Shown here: in pieces, positions 45,113 through 56,165 of the stretch | Numbering within the stretch: position 1 is the stretch's first letter | How the letters are laid out: the number at the start of each line of letters is the position of its first letter | From: Achatina immaculata | Taxonomy: Eukaryota > Mollusca > Gastropoda > Stylommatophora > Achatinidae | Length of the DNA: 64,000 nucleotides | NCBI GenBank assembly: GCA_009760885.1 | Contig: CM019691.1 | Coordinates: 29,187,814-29,251,813 of the forward strand | Direction of reading: 5' to 3' | Program-made: the position numbers and the translations under genes | The notes under the pieces: generated by a model | What the model saw: only the letters and a program-made list of their open reading frames with translations | What the model was told of the DNA's origin: nothing | Databases searched by the model: none

Positions 45113-46490
45113 TAGGATTATAGATCAACGTAGGAAAGACAAAGTTAATGAAGCAAAATGTAAACAACAGAAATGTACTGAGAGTAGATAGCAAGTCAGT
45201 GGAGGAGGTCAACGAATTTGTATATCTTGGCAGAAGTGAAAGATAGAGACTGCACAGAGGACATCAACAACAGTCTCACTAGAGCAAACCAGCTTTTGCA
45301 ATGCTGCATACTGTACGGAAATCTAAAAAAAAAACACTAAACATGAAGACGAAAATCAGGATATTTAAGAGTAATATTCTAAGTGTCTCTCCATTATTAG
45401 TTAGTAATGATCCAAGATATTAAAAACTCTCCATCTCTTCCCATTTTCCCCCATTGACATGTACTTCGTCAGCCTTATTTGTTTTATCAATGTCATCAAT
45501 TTAGTTTTCTTTGCATTAAGGATAAACGAAATTAAAAGGGCATCTATCGTTCTTCAAAAAATAAAACAACTAAAGAAGCTGTGGAGAGGAACAGACAGAA
45601 CTACAAAAATATGATTTTTTTAGGTCATGCATCTTTCCCTCGCAACATATGCCAGTGAAACCTGGACACTTAAAAACCAATTGAGAAACACATAAATCCC
45701 TTCGAATGTAATTGCTACATGAGAGATCTTCACATATCATGGACACAAAAAAGAACAAATATATCCACACTACAAGAGCTTAATATTGAAGAAGGTTGGC
45801 TAGTAAAGAAGATTAAACAGAAAAAAAAACTTAAATATTTTGTACATATTAAACGTCATGATAATTTAGAGAAGGCCGTCTTGGAAGGGTACACACTAGG
45901 AAAAAGGAGGAGGAAAACCAAGGCGAAGATGGCTGCAGGACATCGTTGATGATCTCCGAATGAACGCATCAGCAACAGAACATGTTGCTTATAACCGAAA
46001 GACCTACAGGAGAGTTATTAGGGAGGCAAAGTTCCGCAAGGGACATACAGATGAGTGACTGAGATCTAAGTGTGCTACTTTATGGAAGTGAATGCTGGAA
46101 AATCACCAAAACTATAGAAAAGAAGCTGAATTCTTTCCAGACTAAATGAAAACGAAGAATTAGAAGAATATTTTGGCCAAACACCGTAAGAAATAACATC
46201 ATGTTGGTAGAAATGAAGATGAAACCACTGACAGCAATTATAAAGGAAAGACGCTGGCGATGGTTGGGACATGTTCTCCTGATTATGGATGACTCACTAC
46301 CAAAAACAGCACTAAGATGGACACCACAGGGGAACAGAAGTAAGAGTAGACCAGATAAGACATGGAGAAGAACAACAAAAAGTATGTTGAGCAGTAGAGG
46401 GCTCACCTGGGCAGGAGCGGGAAAAAGACAAAGGACCGGCGTTTGTGGAAAACCCTTGTGGAAGCCATGTAAAGGGAATGAATGAAGATG
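45113..46490 (+). pseudogene. LINE C reverse transcriptase C-terminus, interrupted by LINE A
   Basis: First part 45113-45386: INVGKTKLM, VDSKSVEEVNEFVYLG, then INNSLTRANQLLQC and IFKSNILSV. Second part 46065-46490: LLYGSECWKITKTIEKKLNS, KPLTAIIKERRWRWLGHVLL, then LRWTPQGNRSKSRPDKTWRR and the end GAATGAATGAAGATG. The frame is meaningful across the gap (ILSV|LLYGSECW), showing that LINE A entered a pre-existing LINE C. The upstream end meets the (TA)n tract. Confidence 0.88.
45387..46064 (+). mobile_element. LINE A 3' fragment with 5' inversion, nested in LINE C
   Basis: 45387-45525 matches LINE A 4988-5112 in reverse orientation (CTTTGCATTAAGGATA is the inverse of TATCTTAATGCAAAG). From about 45526 the element continues in plus orientation (ATTAAAAGGGCATCTATCG), matching LINE A 5135 to its end. 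Candidate TSD TCTAAGTGT at 45378-45386 and 46065-46073. A 5' inversion with a junction like this is the known signature of twin priming. The plus part also encodes a degraded GKRRRKTKAKMAAG region. Confidence 0.9.
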
Positions 46491-46526
46491 TCGAATGACT
46501 GCGAGCGACTGGCGGGAAGTGTGAGG

Positions 46527-46570
<44 letters not shown>
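46527..46570. repeat. (AG)n microsatellite
   Basis: A pure GA dinucleotide run of about 40 bases follows the LINE C tail. Confidence 0.97.
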
Positions 46571-46573
<3 letters not shown>

Positions 46574-46827
46574 TGGCGGCCAACAGCATAGTGTCATTTG
46601 CACAAACAGTTGCTAATCGTGAGTATTGGTCTAAAACCTCATAGGGCCTGCATAATATAAATGAAATAAAGTGACAGTTCAAGTAGCAAGCGACAGTGTG
46701 TTCGGTAACTGATAGAGAATAAATTGATCTGACACCCATATGTGGAATCTAGTTTTCTATGACAAATACATGTGTGTGCCATGTTGAGAACCTCCCTAGT
46801 GCCCTATGTGCCTTGGGCACTTAAGGT

Positions 46828-46828
46828 T

Positions 46829-46860
<32 letters not shown>

Positions 46861-46880
46861 GAGAGAGACAGAGAGAGATT
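46828..46880. repeat. (AG)n microsatellite with CA interruptions
   Basis: GAGAGA run with two GACAGA interruptions. Confidence 0.96.
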
Positions 46881-46973
46881 TCTTATTTCTCTTACTACTA
46901 TTCTATATTTCGCCCTTTATCACTGTCTGCTTCTACATGATTTTTTCCTTTATAATTATTTCTTCTTGTTTCT

Positions 46974-47108
46974 CTTGTTTTCTCGGTTTCTTTCTCTTTC
47001 TTGTCTGTTTCTTATTCCATTTTAAATACTTTCTTGTTTCTCTTGTTTTCTCGGTTTCTTTCTCTTTCTTGTCTGTTTCTTATTCCATTTTAAATACTTT
47101 TTTTTTCT
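46974..47108. repeat. 68-bp tandem duplication
   Basis: CTCGGTTTCTTTCTCTTTC and its surroundings occur twice 68 bp apart (46982 and 47050), almost identical. Confidence 0.93.
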
Positions 47109-47184
47109 TTCACCCTTCTCTTCTTCTCTTTCACTCTTCATTCCATGACTGGATGTTATTTGTTTATTTATTTATTTAGTTAAT

Positions 47185-47209
47185 TGTGTTACATGTAAAT
47201 GTAACACAG
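47185..47209. repeat. Short perfect palindrome
   Basis: TGTGTTACAT-GTAA-ATGTAACACA, 10-bp arms, immediately upstream of a SINE head. Confidence 0.85.
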
Positions 47210-47210
47210 G

Positions 47211-47455
47211 ACGTCTGAGTGGCGAAGTGGCTAGAGCACTGGTCTCTCATGGCGAATGTCGGGGATTCGAATCGGGCCGGAGGCGCCCCAGTCACCCAGG
47301 CTGTAGAAATGGGTACTCGACTTCATCTGGAGTTGGCGGAAGGAAAGGCGGCCAGGCGTGATACTGACCACATCACCCTCTAGTGTGCTGGCAGGTGAAG
47401 GAAAATATGGGCACCAGCACCATATCCCATATGTGCCTCTAAGGCATAACTTGGT
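47211..47455 (+). mobile_element. tRNA-derived SINE, family 1 (best-preserved copy)
   Basis: The head ACGTCTGAGTGGCGAAGTGG holds an A-box-like GGCGAAGTGGCTAGAGCAC; the B box is GGATTCGAATCG (47266-47277). The body is GGAAAGGCGGCCAGGCGTGA; the 3' end CAGGTGAAGGAAAATATGGG and CACCATATCCC is the source segment of the 50-bp minisatellite at 2321-3014. The sequence stops at GCATAACTTGG. Confidence 0.9.
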
Positions 47456-48386
47456 TAACTTTAACTATTAGAAACACATGATCCATCTTTAACCACGGTC
47501 TATTGTTAACTGTTGGTATAGCTTTCGTTCGAAGTACACTTTTTTTCTTGAACAGCTGTAAGTAGCGCGGAAAAAAGTCATCTATAAACGTTTACGCGCC
47601 TGCTCTGTACGTCAGAACGACTTAAATTAATATGAGTTCGATTCACATTATTGAAGGACGCAGGTGAAATTCTGGTTTTTAAATTACGTTTTTATGCACA
47701 CGGTTACTAAAGAAAATTTCTTCTTCTGAAATATACACGTAGTCATAAAAAAAACTCTGTAAAGTTTATGAAAAAAAAATAGCTCGGTAAAGTTTATGTC
47801 AAAAAATACGCGTAGCTCTGTAAAGTTTATGTAAAAAATAGCTCTGTAAAGTTTATGTAAAAAAATAGCGAATATATTTGCACTTCTGGTCGTGGAAAAG
47901 CGGCTGTTCTTTATTAAGAATAAAAACTACATGTTTTGAGAGAGAAAAATACTTTTCCAGACTGTACTTTAACCCATAGGGGGGCCTTTTTTTGATTGCC
48001 TGTGGTGTAGTGTTCTTCATAAAATAATTCCTTTTTCTAGAAAGAAGAGCTTTATGAGAAGCTGACTTCTCCTGTTTGTACGTTAAAGCTCACAGCAACT
48101 TGTTTTCCTTCATTGCAGTGCGGTTTTTTTTCCCTTTTAATTGGCCATTTTTTTCCCGTGTGTTGGAATAATGCTTTCATTTCCAGTTAGTTTGCTCTTT
48201 TAAAGATGTGGGGTACAGCAAATATCACAGAGTCTAAGTTTAAATACTTTTATAGAAGGTTTAAAGTGGTAGAGAAAGGAGAATTGACTATCAGTAGAGA
48301 ATAAAATTAGACAAAAAATTAATTCTCAGCGACGGAGAAACAGTCAGCCAGGCATTTAGGCTTAGTGTGGTGACTCGTTCGAGGTA
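47456..48386. other. Unassigned stretch with a 27-30 bp tandem repeat
   Basis: CTCTGTAAAGTTTATG plus A-runs and TAG repeats four times at 47752-47870. No gene recognised. Confidence 0.6.
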
Positions 48387-48510
48387 CAAAGGTAAAAGTA
48401 AAATCCCCCTTTTTTCCCATGTGATTAAGACACATTGAGGATGCAGTGTTAAGCCCGTTTTCCCAAGACATTCGGCACATGAAAGTATCACGCTTGGCCG
48501 CGTTTACCTT
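48387..48510 (-). mobile_element. SINE family 2, partial, minus strand
   Basis: Reverse complement GTAAACGCGGCCAAGCGTGAT ... CTTTCATGTGCCGAATGTC matches 13122-13240 of the family 2 SINE. The tRNA-like head is lost. Confidence 0.75.
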
Positions 48511-48582
48511 CCTAGAAAGTACAGATTATCTTCCTAGAAAGTACAGATTACCTTCCTAGATCATACCTTCCTAGAAAGTACA
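48507..48582. repeat. 23-bp tandem repeat ACCTTCCTAGAAAGTACAGATT
   Basis: About three and a half units; one has GATCAT replacing AAAGTACAGATT. The same TACCTTCCTAGA phrase follows the foldback fragment at 48737, so one unit may have been the insertion site. Confidence 0.85.
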
Positions 48583-48736
48583 ATTAATGTGAATCTGTAC
48601 TTTGTCTCCTCTCTCTGATTCTTCATCCTGTTTGATTTTGTTTGATAAAGGCTCGCGCTGAAACGTCACGAGTGTGTTTATCGTTAAATAATAAAGCTGT
48701 TCCTATCTTTCCCCCCCCCCCCTAGTTTATACATTT
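48583..48736 (+). mobile_element. Foldback-family fragment, single arm (subfamily b)
   Basis: TTAATGTGAATCTGTACTTTG ... TTTATACATTTTA matches the right arm of the 32.5-33.0 kb member. A C(13) run replaces the usual ACTTTTTTCC. A hammerhead-like motif with TTGATAA core lies at 48637-48674. Both flanks carry ACCTTCCTAGA. Confidence 0.85.
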
Positions 48737-50140
48737 TACCTTCCTAGATTTATGTGGTACCCACTTTTAGAGGCTGTATGGACTCCTGGGTCTTTTATTT
48801 CTCCGACCTGTGCCGTCCATCTTTGGATATATATCCTCATTTCCCTAAATTTGTGATGTTTGCTATTACTGTATGAATTTGTATTTCTCCGATCAATCAT
48901 AAATGATACGTAGCCATCCAAATTTTACTTAGTTTCTTGACAACCCGCAGTATCATAAAGACCTTATCGATTTCTATACTGTCAGCTAGGGCTGAGGAGT
49001 AGAATGGCCTTGTATGAACTCCACGGTGAAGTAGGTTGAGGGGTTGGTAGGCTGGGTCTTGGTTGTCTAAACTTCTGATGAATGAGTTTCATCCTGAAAT
49101 GTCATCGCAGCTTTCAGTCTCGCACGGGCCACATTGATTACAGTAGCGTTATTGATTACTGACGTCACTTGAAATCTGCCAGAGCTGGAGAACTATATGT
49201 CCATGCAGAATGACTGATAATGGTATTTGTTACCTGGGTATTCAGGCTGTTACCGCCGTCCTTTTGATACGGAAAATGTGGACAGGGCAGTAAAGATGAC
49301 CTGACTGTTGGAAATATGTCATGGGAGCCATCTCATTCTTGAAAGGCTGACATCGCGGTTCTTCTGTTGGTCTGGGAATAGCGCATGCCAAGAACCCAGA
49401 CTAACGCTCTTGGAGTGAAATATGAAAGCTGATTTCTTGTGTATGCAAGGATGAGGCGAAGCTGATACACGTCGATTTTTTGACAGTCGAGTTTTCAGTC
49501 AGACTTTAGACATTTTCGGAATTAGAATCTAAGAATGTAGAATTAATAACAGATTATTCCTCCCAACACCGAAGGGACATAGACCTGGAAAATTTAGAAA
49601 ATTCCACTCATAATTCTTCTGTTTTTACTAACCGTTGTGTGAGTTTACTGCCTCTAGCAATTAAACCAGTGATAATAAAGCAAAGATCTTATTTTTTATC
49701 TCATATTTTTTACACTGCTCGTGAGCCTGTTGTCTCCTCTCCCAACGGCTGGGGGAACTATGTAAATCGGATGGAAATTAACTGCACAAACTCTACCAAG
49801 ATCAGTTTCGCTTAGTGGTGGTAGATGGCAGATCAGTAAGGCAGTCTTGAAGCTTTTTGTTAAAACTCCTTGTGGTGAAAGTTTCTTTGATATTTAACAA
49901 CTACACCATAAGCTGGAACGGTCCTGTGAAAAGTGTACATAAATACGGTGTGTACGAAATACTTTAAATGCCGAGACTGAAATTCCTGTGCTCAAAAGGA
50001 GAGTAGTTATGACCCTGTCCCCTAAGTTCATGACCGTCCAGTGTATCACTGTCCAGTGTGCTGAAAAGTGGCAATTCATGTGAACGGAAGTGACGCAACA
50101 CAAGGTTTTTTTTAACGTGTGCAAAGTGTTCTCTGCAATT
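48737..50140. other. Unassigned non-coding stretch
   Basis: No gene recognised. 49077-49110 contains CTGATGA followed by a hairpin and GAAATGTC, a weaker hammerhead-like pattern. Confidence 0.4.
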
Positions 50141-50306
50141 TGCAACATGGCGGTTTTCCTTGAGCAGCAGGTTTGTATCGACTTCTGTTTTCAAGTTAGG
50201 AAAAAAAAAACGGCTGCAGAAATGTTATCGAATGTTGAAGACGGCTGTTAGGAAACAAGCTGTGTGTCGTTCTAAGGCATTTGAGTGGTTTTCTCGGTTT
50301 AAACGG

Positions 50307-50337
<31 letters not shown>

Positions 50338-50584
50338 CATCGGTTGATGATGACGAGCTTCCAGTTCAACCAGTGTTCGACCCCAGAACTGAATGAGAGA
50401 CTCCAGCTTTCCCTACTCACAAGACCTTCCACCTTGGGACTTTTTTTTTCGTTTTCAAAACTGAAAATGAAGCTGAATGAGCGAAAATTTCAGACGGTGG
50501 AAGATTGATCAGTTTTAGATGCGAAGTATTTTCAAAATGAAAAAACAGCTGTGGAAATCATTTATGCCGTAAATCATAAGATAC
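50141..50584 (+). pseudogene. Mariner transposase remnant with internal deletion and (GA)n
   Basis: The N-terminal HTH part reads MAVFLEQQVCIDFCFQVRKK and, after a break, LSGFLGLNG (corresponding to the usual FEWFKRFKNGR). A (GA)n run (50309-50334) then precedes ASVDDDE. The centre of the gene is absent: next comes LGLFFSFSKLKMKLNERKFQ TVED (from about 50440), the region after the third catalytic aspartate. All catalytic residues are deleted or destroyed. It is a different mariner subfamily from those at 8.5 kb and 34 kb. Confidence 0.78.
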
Positions 50585-50595
50585 ACCCTGTCGTG

Positions 50596-50895
50596 TAAAG
50601 GCAAAGATACGAGCTGTGAACCAGTGTCTCTGCACGCGGTCAAACCATAAGTGCTCTGCTGCACAGATGACCAGAAACTGTCGACTAGTGTCGCCATCAG
50701 CACGAACTCCGTACCTAGCGGCGTCATTCCTCTTCCTTGCCAGAGCATGCACCCTGGTACTCATTTTTTCTTGAGGGTGGGTGAACCCCGGGAGTTGCGA
50801 CACACGGTCTGACCGCCACTGTGGTGAGTGGAAATCTAAACCGGGTCGCCTGGTCGGCAAGCGAGTGATTAATCCACTGCGCTAGCGCGGCTCCT
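50596..50895 (-). mobile_element. tRNA-headed SINE, minus strand, TSD ACCCTGTCGTG
   Basis: An 11-bp perfect duplication lies at 50585-50595 and 50896-50906. Read from 50895: GAGCCGCGCTAGCGCAGTGG (A-box-like), then ATTAATCACTCGCTTGCC and CCCGGGGTTCACCC. The end near 50596 is AT-rich (TATCTTTGCCTTTA). It sits directly downstream of, or inside, the mariner remnant. Confidence 0.9.
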
Positions 50896-50906
50896 ACCCT
50901 GTCGTG

Positions 50907-51627
50907 ATTTTTGTGCATGCTGACTCATCGAAGGCCACATATACGTCACTTTCTCCAAAACATTGTGAAAGTCTCACAATATTCACGTACAGACATTGTA
51001 ATTCCTTTCTGAAAGAAAGGACAGATACACGTTTAATGCAAGCAAATGTGCAACGCTAAGAAAACCGCTAAATGACAGCCTGAAGACTTTGGAATGTTAT
51101 AAGGTGGCTGAACTGTGTCAGCCACATTTGGGAATTGTAGTGTACAGATCTGAGCAATTCCCATATGGCAGAAACGATTCCAATACAGTAGGAGGATCCG
51201 CGACCCGCCCAGATGTGGCCGTCTACAGATAACCTGGTACTCTGAAAGACAGCTACACCGTTGTTTCTCGCTTACAAACCGACTTCTGCCTGCCGTCACT
51301 GATGACAACATCCCCGGTCTGCAGGGAAATCAGCTGTGGTATTGTGAAGGGAAGACTATAATAGGAGCTTGGCGCACATCGATGTACGCTCTGCACGGCT
51401 AGTTCTTTACCGCGTTGCTTGCTTGCTATGGGCTAGGCAGAACACTCGTTTTATTCTTGCTCAGTAAAGAAACTGATGTTCAGTAATGAGTTAAAGCTCC
51501 AGGCTGTCTCTAGATAATGGCGGTCAATGTATGTATCGCTAGTGTGGTAAGCGCTACGCAGACAGCTCGGCAGTGAAATCTGTTTCGCAAGGCAGTGGGA
51601 GCCTAAGGATTGGGGATACTTCACTGG
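50907..51627. other. Unassigned non-coding stretch
   Basis: No gene recognised. Confidence 0.4.
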
Positions 51628-51958
51628 GCTTCATCGCAGACATCCAGTGGCAACTCATGGGCTTCATCGCAGACATCCAGTGGCAACTCATGAGCTTCAT
51701 CGCAAACATCCAGTGACAAATCATGGGCTTCATGGCAAACATCCAGTGGCAACTCATGGGCTTCATCGCAAACATCCAGTGGCAACTCATGAGCTTCATC
51801 GCAAACATCCAGTGGCAACTCATGAGCTTCATCGCAAACATCCAGTGGCAACTCATGAGCTTCATCGCAAACATCCAGTGGCAACTCATGGGCTTCATCG
51901 CAAACATCCAGTGGCAGCTCATTGGCTTCACCGCAAACATCCAGTGGCAACTCATGGC
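51628..51958. repeat. 33-bp minisatellite, ten units
   Basis: The unit is CTTCATCGCAAACATCCAGT plus GGCAACTCATGAG, with GAC/AAC and GGG/GAG variants. Because 33 is a multiple of 3, 11-residue periodic peptides appear on both strands (for example CHWMFAMKPMS on the minus). These are artefacts. Confidence 0.96.
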
Positions 51959-54261
51959 AGCCTGATAGGCCTCCTGGTATCGAGATGAAATTATAAGCTA
52001 GCACACTGAGCCGTTTCAACAAGCCCATAAACTCAGAGTACTTCTTCAAGAAGAAAACTCTAATCCTTATATAGCCAAAACGTCGTCCAAGCAGAAGTTC
52101 ACTTCGCACAGACCGACACCTCGTCAAGGCCAGGAGGTTCTTGTAACATGGGCCAAAACGAAGATGAAAGGGATGAACTCCGATGCAGGCTTCATTGCTT
52201 TCCCCGAGCACCCACAACACCCAGAAGCTGGAGACAGTCCTGCTGAGACAGTAGTAGAAAATCTCGCGAACCTTCTTTTCTCACATGGCTATCTCACTGG
52301 GACGCTGTTGTTGAGATTTCTCTTCGGACGATACTGAGTATATGAACTTTTATTTTAGGGTGACACAGAACACTCTCCTCCGTCCGTTAAGCACTGCACT
52401 TAATTTTGATATTCGTTAATGGATTTTGTGGCAAAATAAATTTATTCTGCCATTATTACATCAAAGTGTTGCTTTCTTTCAATAAAATTTGACAAAACGT
52501 TGTAGTTACTTGTGCTGTTAAGAAGTGTATTTGGGTTTTAACAAAGAGCAACTTTTTACCAGTCCTGAGAATTGTCACAAAATTGAATTAATTTGTTATA
52601 CTACGCCATCCCTGTAGCCTTGTAGGGAGGTTCTCAGCATGGTACACACACGTAGTTTGATATAAAGAAAAAAAAACCTTACTCTTCAGTCAAATCTCAA
52701 ACAGTTTAATTCACTCCAGCATCGAACACAAAACATTCAAGAGAGCACACTGTCCTAGCTCCTTCAATCTTCACAGGTTCTGCTAATCAGCCAAAACAAC
52801 TCACACTGCAAATAGCCTTGATTCCCTTCAACAGTCGCTAAATCAAAATGTGTATGGTGCAATTTCCCGTGTTAAACTAATACTCCCGACTAAAAAAACA
52901 GACAGGCTGTTCCCGGCGACTAGTCCTGATCTTGGATCGCCTGTTGTCATCTTCGTTCCAAATAAAACTTATTGCAGTCGTCTCCCCGCCGATCTGAGTC
53001 TCGAGTTGGTCAGTCGTATTTTGCTTAACAATCTTCAGCACTTGTTATCACTAACCTTCGCGAAAATTCGTTGATAAATACCTTATATCACAGATCTGGC
53101 CTTAGTTTGTCCAACCGACACAAAATTCTCATGGCCATCCTGACTTTTTTCCTTCGCCTCTCCCTAAACATTTGACGTCATACTTTCCGCCAGTCTCTTG
53201 CCCGACACCTCCGTTCATTCCCCTTACAGCCATAGACTCATTACAAACACGTATACGACTGCTCGTTATATGCTGCGCTGAGAAATTCTGCTTTAGACAA
53301 ATGTTTAAAAGTAATGAAACAGGACATAACAAAAAAAAGGATCTCAAAAGCCATTTCTAAGTTTTGGCATCTATATGTTTCAGCAGATCTCTACAGCCGC
53401 TGCCTGCGCTCTGACATGGGCATTTGGTAAGAGCTACCCTGGGTGATTATTGGCTGTTAATAATCCAGCTGTATCACTCTCGTTCTTTTTTTGTTTGTTT
53501 GTCCTAAACGTTTCCTTTCAAAATCTGCAGCAACATTTTAAAAAATATATTTAGAAAATTTGGCAGCTGGTGCCATATTAAAATATCTTTAAAATGTTTT
53601 TCCTATAGGTTTATATTTCTCAGTTTTTTTTTTCTGTTTAATTCCATATTCCCCAGAACTTCTATCCTTTTTTATATCTATGAAATCGGACTCATTCTTT
53701 GTATATCCTTCACTTTATGATCTGTAAGTTCGAGTTTTCTGATTTAAAATCCATATTGCGACGTCAGATGCTTATGTAAGCACAGGGAAAACTATTTCTT
53801 GTGTTGCTTTTAGAGATGTGACCCCCGCTTCCGAACATTATCCCAGTTCTTTTGGAGATTTCCTCTTCTCTTCTTCCATTTTCTCTTATATCCAAAGATA
53901 TAAAAAGATGAAGGATGTTACAAAGATGTAAGATTTATTTTATTTTATTAAAATTTAATTTAAAATCGATACATATCTCAGAAAACTGCCGGGAGCTTGT
54001 CTTTCCATCATGTTATTTCAGATTTTCAGGTCTTCTTCCACGAATTCCACGCTCACATTTCCGAGAATCTTTCCGTAGATCTTCAGGATTTTGTGCCTTC
54101 GCTATATAAAATACAAAGTTTCCTGGTTTTCCTCTCCGTGTTTCTGTAATGCTCCAGTTTTATTTTGTTAACAGAGAACAGATCGTTGACATATCCCCCA
54201 ACCTCCTTGGTCCCTCTTACGACGTATGTGGAAGGTGACAGTGGTCCTCAAGGGATCACAA
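51959..54261. other. Long unassigned non-coding stretch
   Basis: No gene or array recognised. 52621-52650 is a short inverted match to 46771-46799. Confidence 0.4.
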
Positions 54262-54445
54262 AGGAAATAGAAAACGAGGAAGACCTAGGCTTACCTGGAG
54301 AAGATAAATTATGACAGTGCTCAGAGACAAGGGATACACATGGAAGGAAGCAGAGAATAATTCCAAGAACAAGGGATGACTGGAGAGTCTTTATCCGTGG
54401 CCTATGCTCTCAATGAAGTGAAAGGCTATGATGATGATGATGATA
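54262..54445 (+). pseudogene. LINE 3' end remnant with (TGA)n tail
   Basis: The conceptual reading is RGRPRLTWR, a stop, MTVLRDKGYTWKEAENNSKNKG and an end KAMMMMMI, from (GATGAT)n at 54430-54443. This is the terminal basic/W region of RTE-like LINE proteins. It is strongly 5'-truncated. Confidence 0.7.
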
Positions 54446-54779
54446 TGAAAGATTCTTGAATACTTCTGTTCTTGCCTACAACTCCTAAAATAATGTTCTT
54501 GGAACACAGGCACAGCATCGAACTGGGAGTGAATTTTGGTGCTTGCTTGACGTCATAGAATAAAACACTTACTAACTATACTTACTAACACACTACTAGA
54601 GACTACCCAGAAATAACTGTGTTAAGAACACACTTATCTTAACATAGTCCTTGTGAGACAGGGAGCATAGATCTGTTTGCTTAAAAACTATGAACTACTT
54701 CTGAGGCCCAGAAACCTGTACCAATCAACACTAATTGTAATTGTTATTTTTGTCAAATGTAATGTTGTTGGACGGATGG

Positions 54780-55245
54780 AGACACGGAGATCGCCGGCAG
54801 GGATGAGGAAAATCTGGTGTGAAACCAATGAATCCAGGACGTGACAAGCCTATGGGTCTTTAGAACTATGGCTATCAGAATGATGAAAACAAAACAGACC
54901 CAGCAGACTAGGTGGCAGGGAATGGATATCGTTGAGATTCCTCATCCCAAGGTCGGAGTGTCTCTGTGGAAATGTCTCAAATCCGTCTGGCCAGCCAGCG
55001 ATGCATGCTGGATCTGACATGGAGAAGGGGCTTAAGTACAGCCACCGGAGGCTGGAAAACAAAGTTTTGGCCAGGCCAGCCTACATCACTGTCTTCATGT
55101 CGGTCCGAGCAAGACCACAATCTCCCCTAGCAAGGAAAGGTACTGAAGTCGGAGGTACCCAGCCACAAGGCGCATGGCAAAAATCAGGGTACCACGCATC
55201 ATCGCTGGTGTGCTGAAGAAGAAGAAGAAGAAGAAGATAATGGCT
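54780..55245 (+). repeat. Dispersed repeat ending in (GAA)n
   Basis: Begins about GGAGACACGGAGATCGCCGG and ends GTGTGCTGAAGAAGAAGAAG. The (GAA)n end suggests a retroposed element similar in style to, but not alignable by eye with, the 1486-bp element. No second copy in the window establishes its limits. Confidence 0.45.
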
Positions 55246-55388
55246 ATAATTTTAGAGATATAAAAATAGTTCCAATCCGCTTTTTAAAAAATTTCACGAT
55301 AAACATCCCTGAGATCAGTTACCGAGAGGGTATTTCTAGGTATTTTCTTCTTCTTTCTTCGTCATCTTCTTCGTCTTCTTCTGTTTCC

Positions 55389-55740
55389 TTGGAACTGGGA
55401 GCTGATGTTTTTTTTGCAGCTGATGCGGTGAAGCTGGTTATCATGGCTGTTTTCTTCGTCCCCTGGATGGAGGTACTCAGCAAGGGTGTGAAATACTCAT
55501 GTAGCAGACAGTATCCCAAAGGGGATTGCGATCATTTCTGCCCAGTCAGCCAGGGTGGACTTGGAAGTGCCAGTATATATACCAATACGGGAAGTACCAA
55601 TGGAGAGGTTGGGCAAGGTCTTGGTCTGTTATGATTCGCCAACCCTGATGGCAGCATGCCAACTATAGGTCGCTGACTGCCAGGTCCGGCAGCGTCTTTG
55701 TCATTGGAGTTGTGAACCCTACAACCTTTGGAGGGTGTTT
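55389..55740 (+). repeat. Dispersed repeat, copy 1
   Basis: GCAGCTGATGCGGTGAAGCTG, AAAGGGGATTGCGATCATTTC, GGTTGGGCAAGGTCTTGGTC and TATAGGTCGCTGACTGCC align by order with 60500-60830. A shorter piece is at 28594-28640. Confidence 0.7.
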
Positions 55741-55805
55741 CTGCAGCAGCCAGCGATCTTACGGGTTGTAAATCACCATTTTCTTCCTACACTCCTGCGC
55801 GTAGT

Positions 55806-56165
55806 GTAACATCGTTTATTTCGTCGCTAAAATTATGTTACCCGTGAGCAGTGTAACATCGTTTATTCGTTACTAATATTCTGTTTCCTGTGCGAAGTGT
55901 AACATCGTTTATTCGTTACTAATATCCTGTTTCCTGTGCGAAGTGTAACATCGTTTATTCGTCACTAAAATTTCTGTTTCATGTGCGAAGTGTAACATCG
56001 TTTATTCGTCAATAATATTGTTTCATGTGCGAAGTGTAACATCGTTTATTCGTCACTAATATTCTGTTTCATGTGCGAAGTGTAACATCGTTTATTCGTC
56101 AATAATATTGTTTCATGTGGGAAGTGTAACATCGTTTATTCGTCGCTAATATTCTGTTTCCTACG
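55806..56165. repeat. 46-bp minisatellite, eight units
   Basis: Units begin GTGTAACATCGTTTATTCG at 55804, 55851, 55897 and so on. TCGTCACTAATATTCTGTTTC and related variants follow. Confidence 0.95.

Noticed and set aside
44311..45212. Hydrophobic membrane-like proteins
   Set aside because: Composition artefact of T-rich and (TA)n low-complexity DNA.
51554..52220. 199- and 133-codon frames with HELPLDVCDEA or CHWMFAMK repeats
   Set aside because: 33-bp minisatellite keeps frames open on both strands; flanking residues match nothing recognisable.
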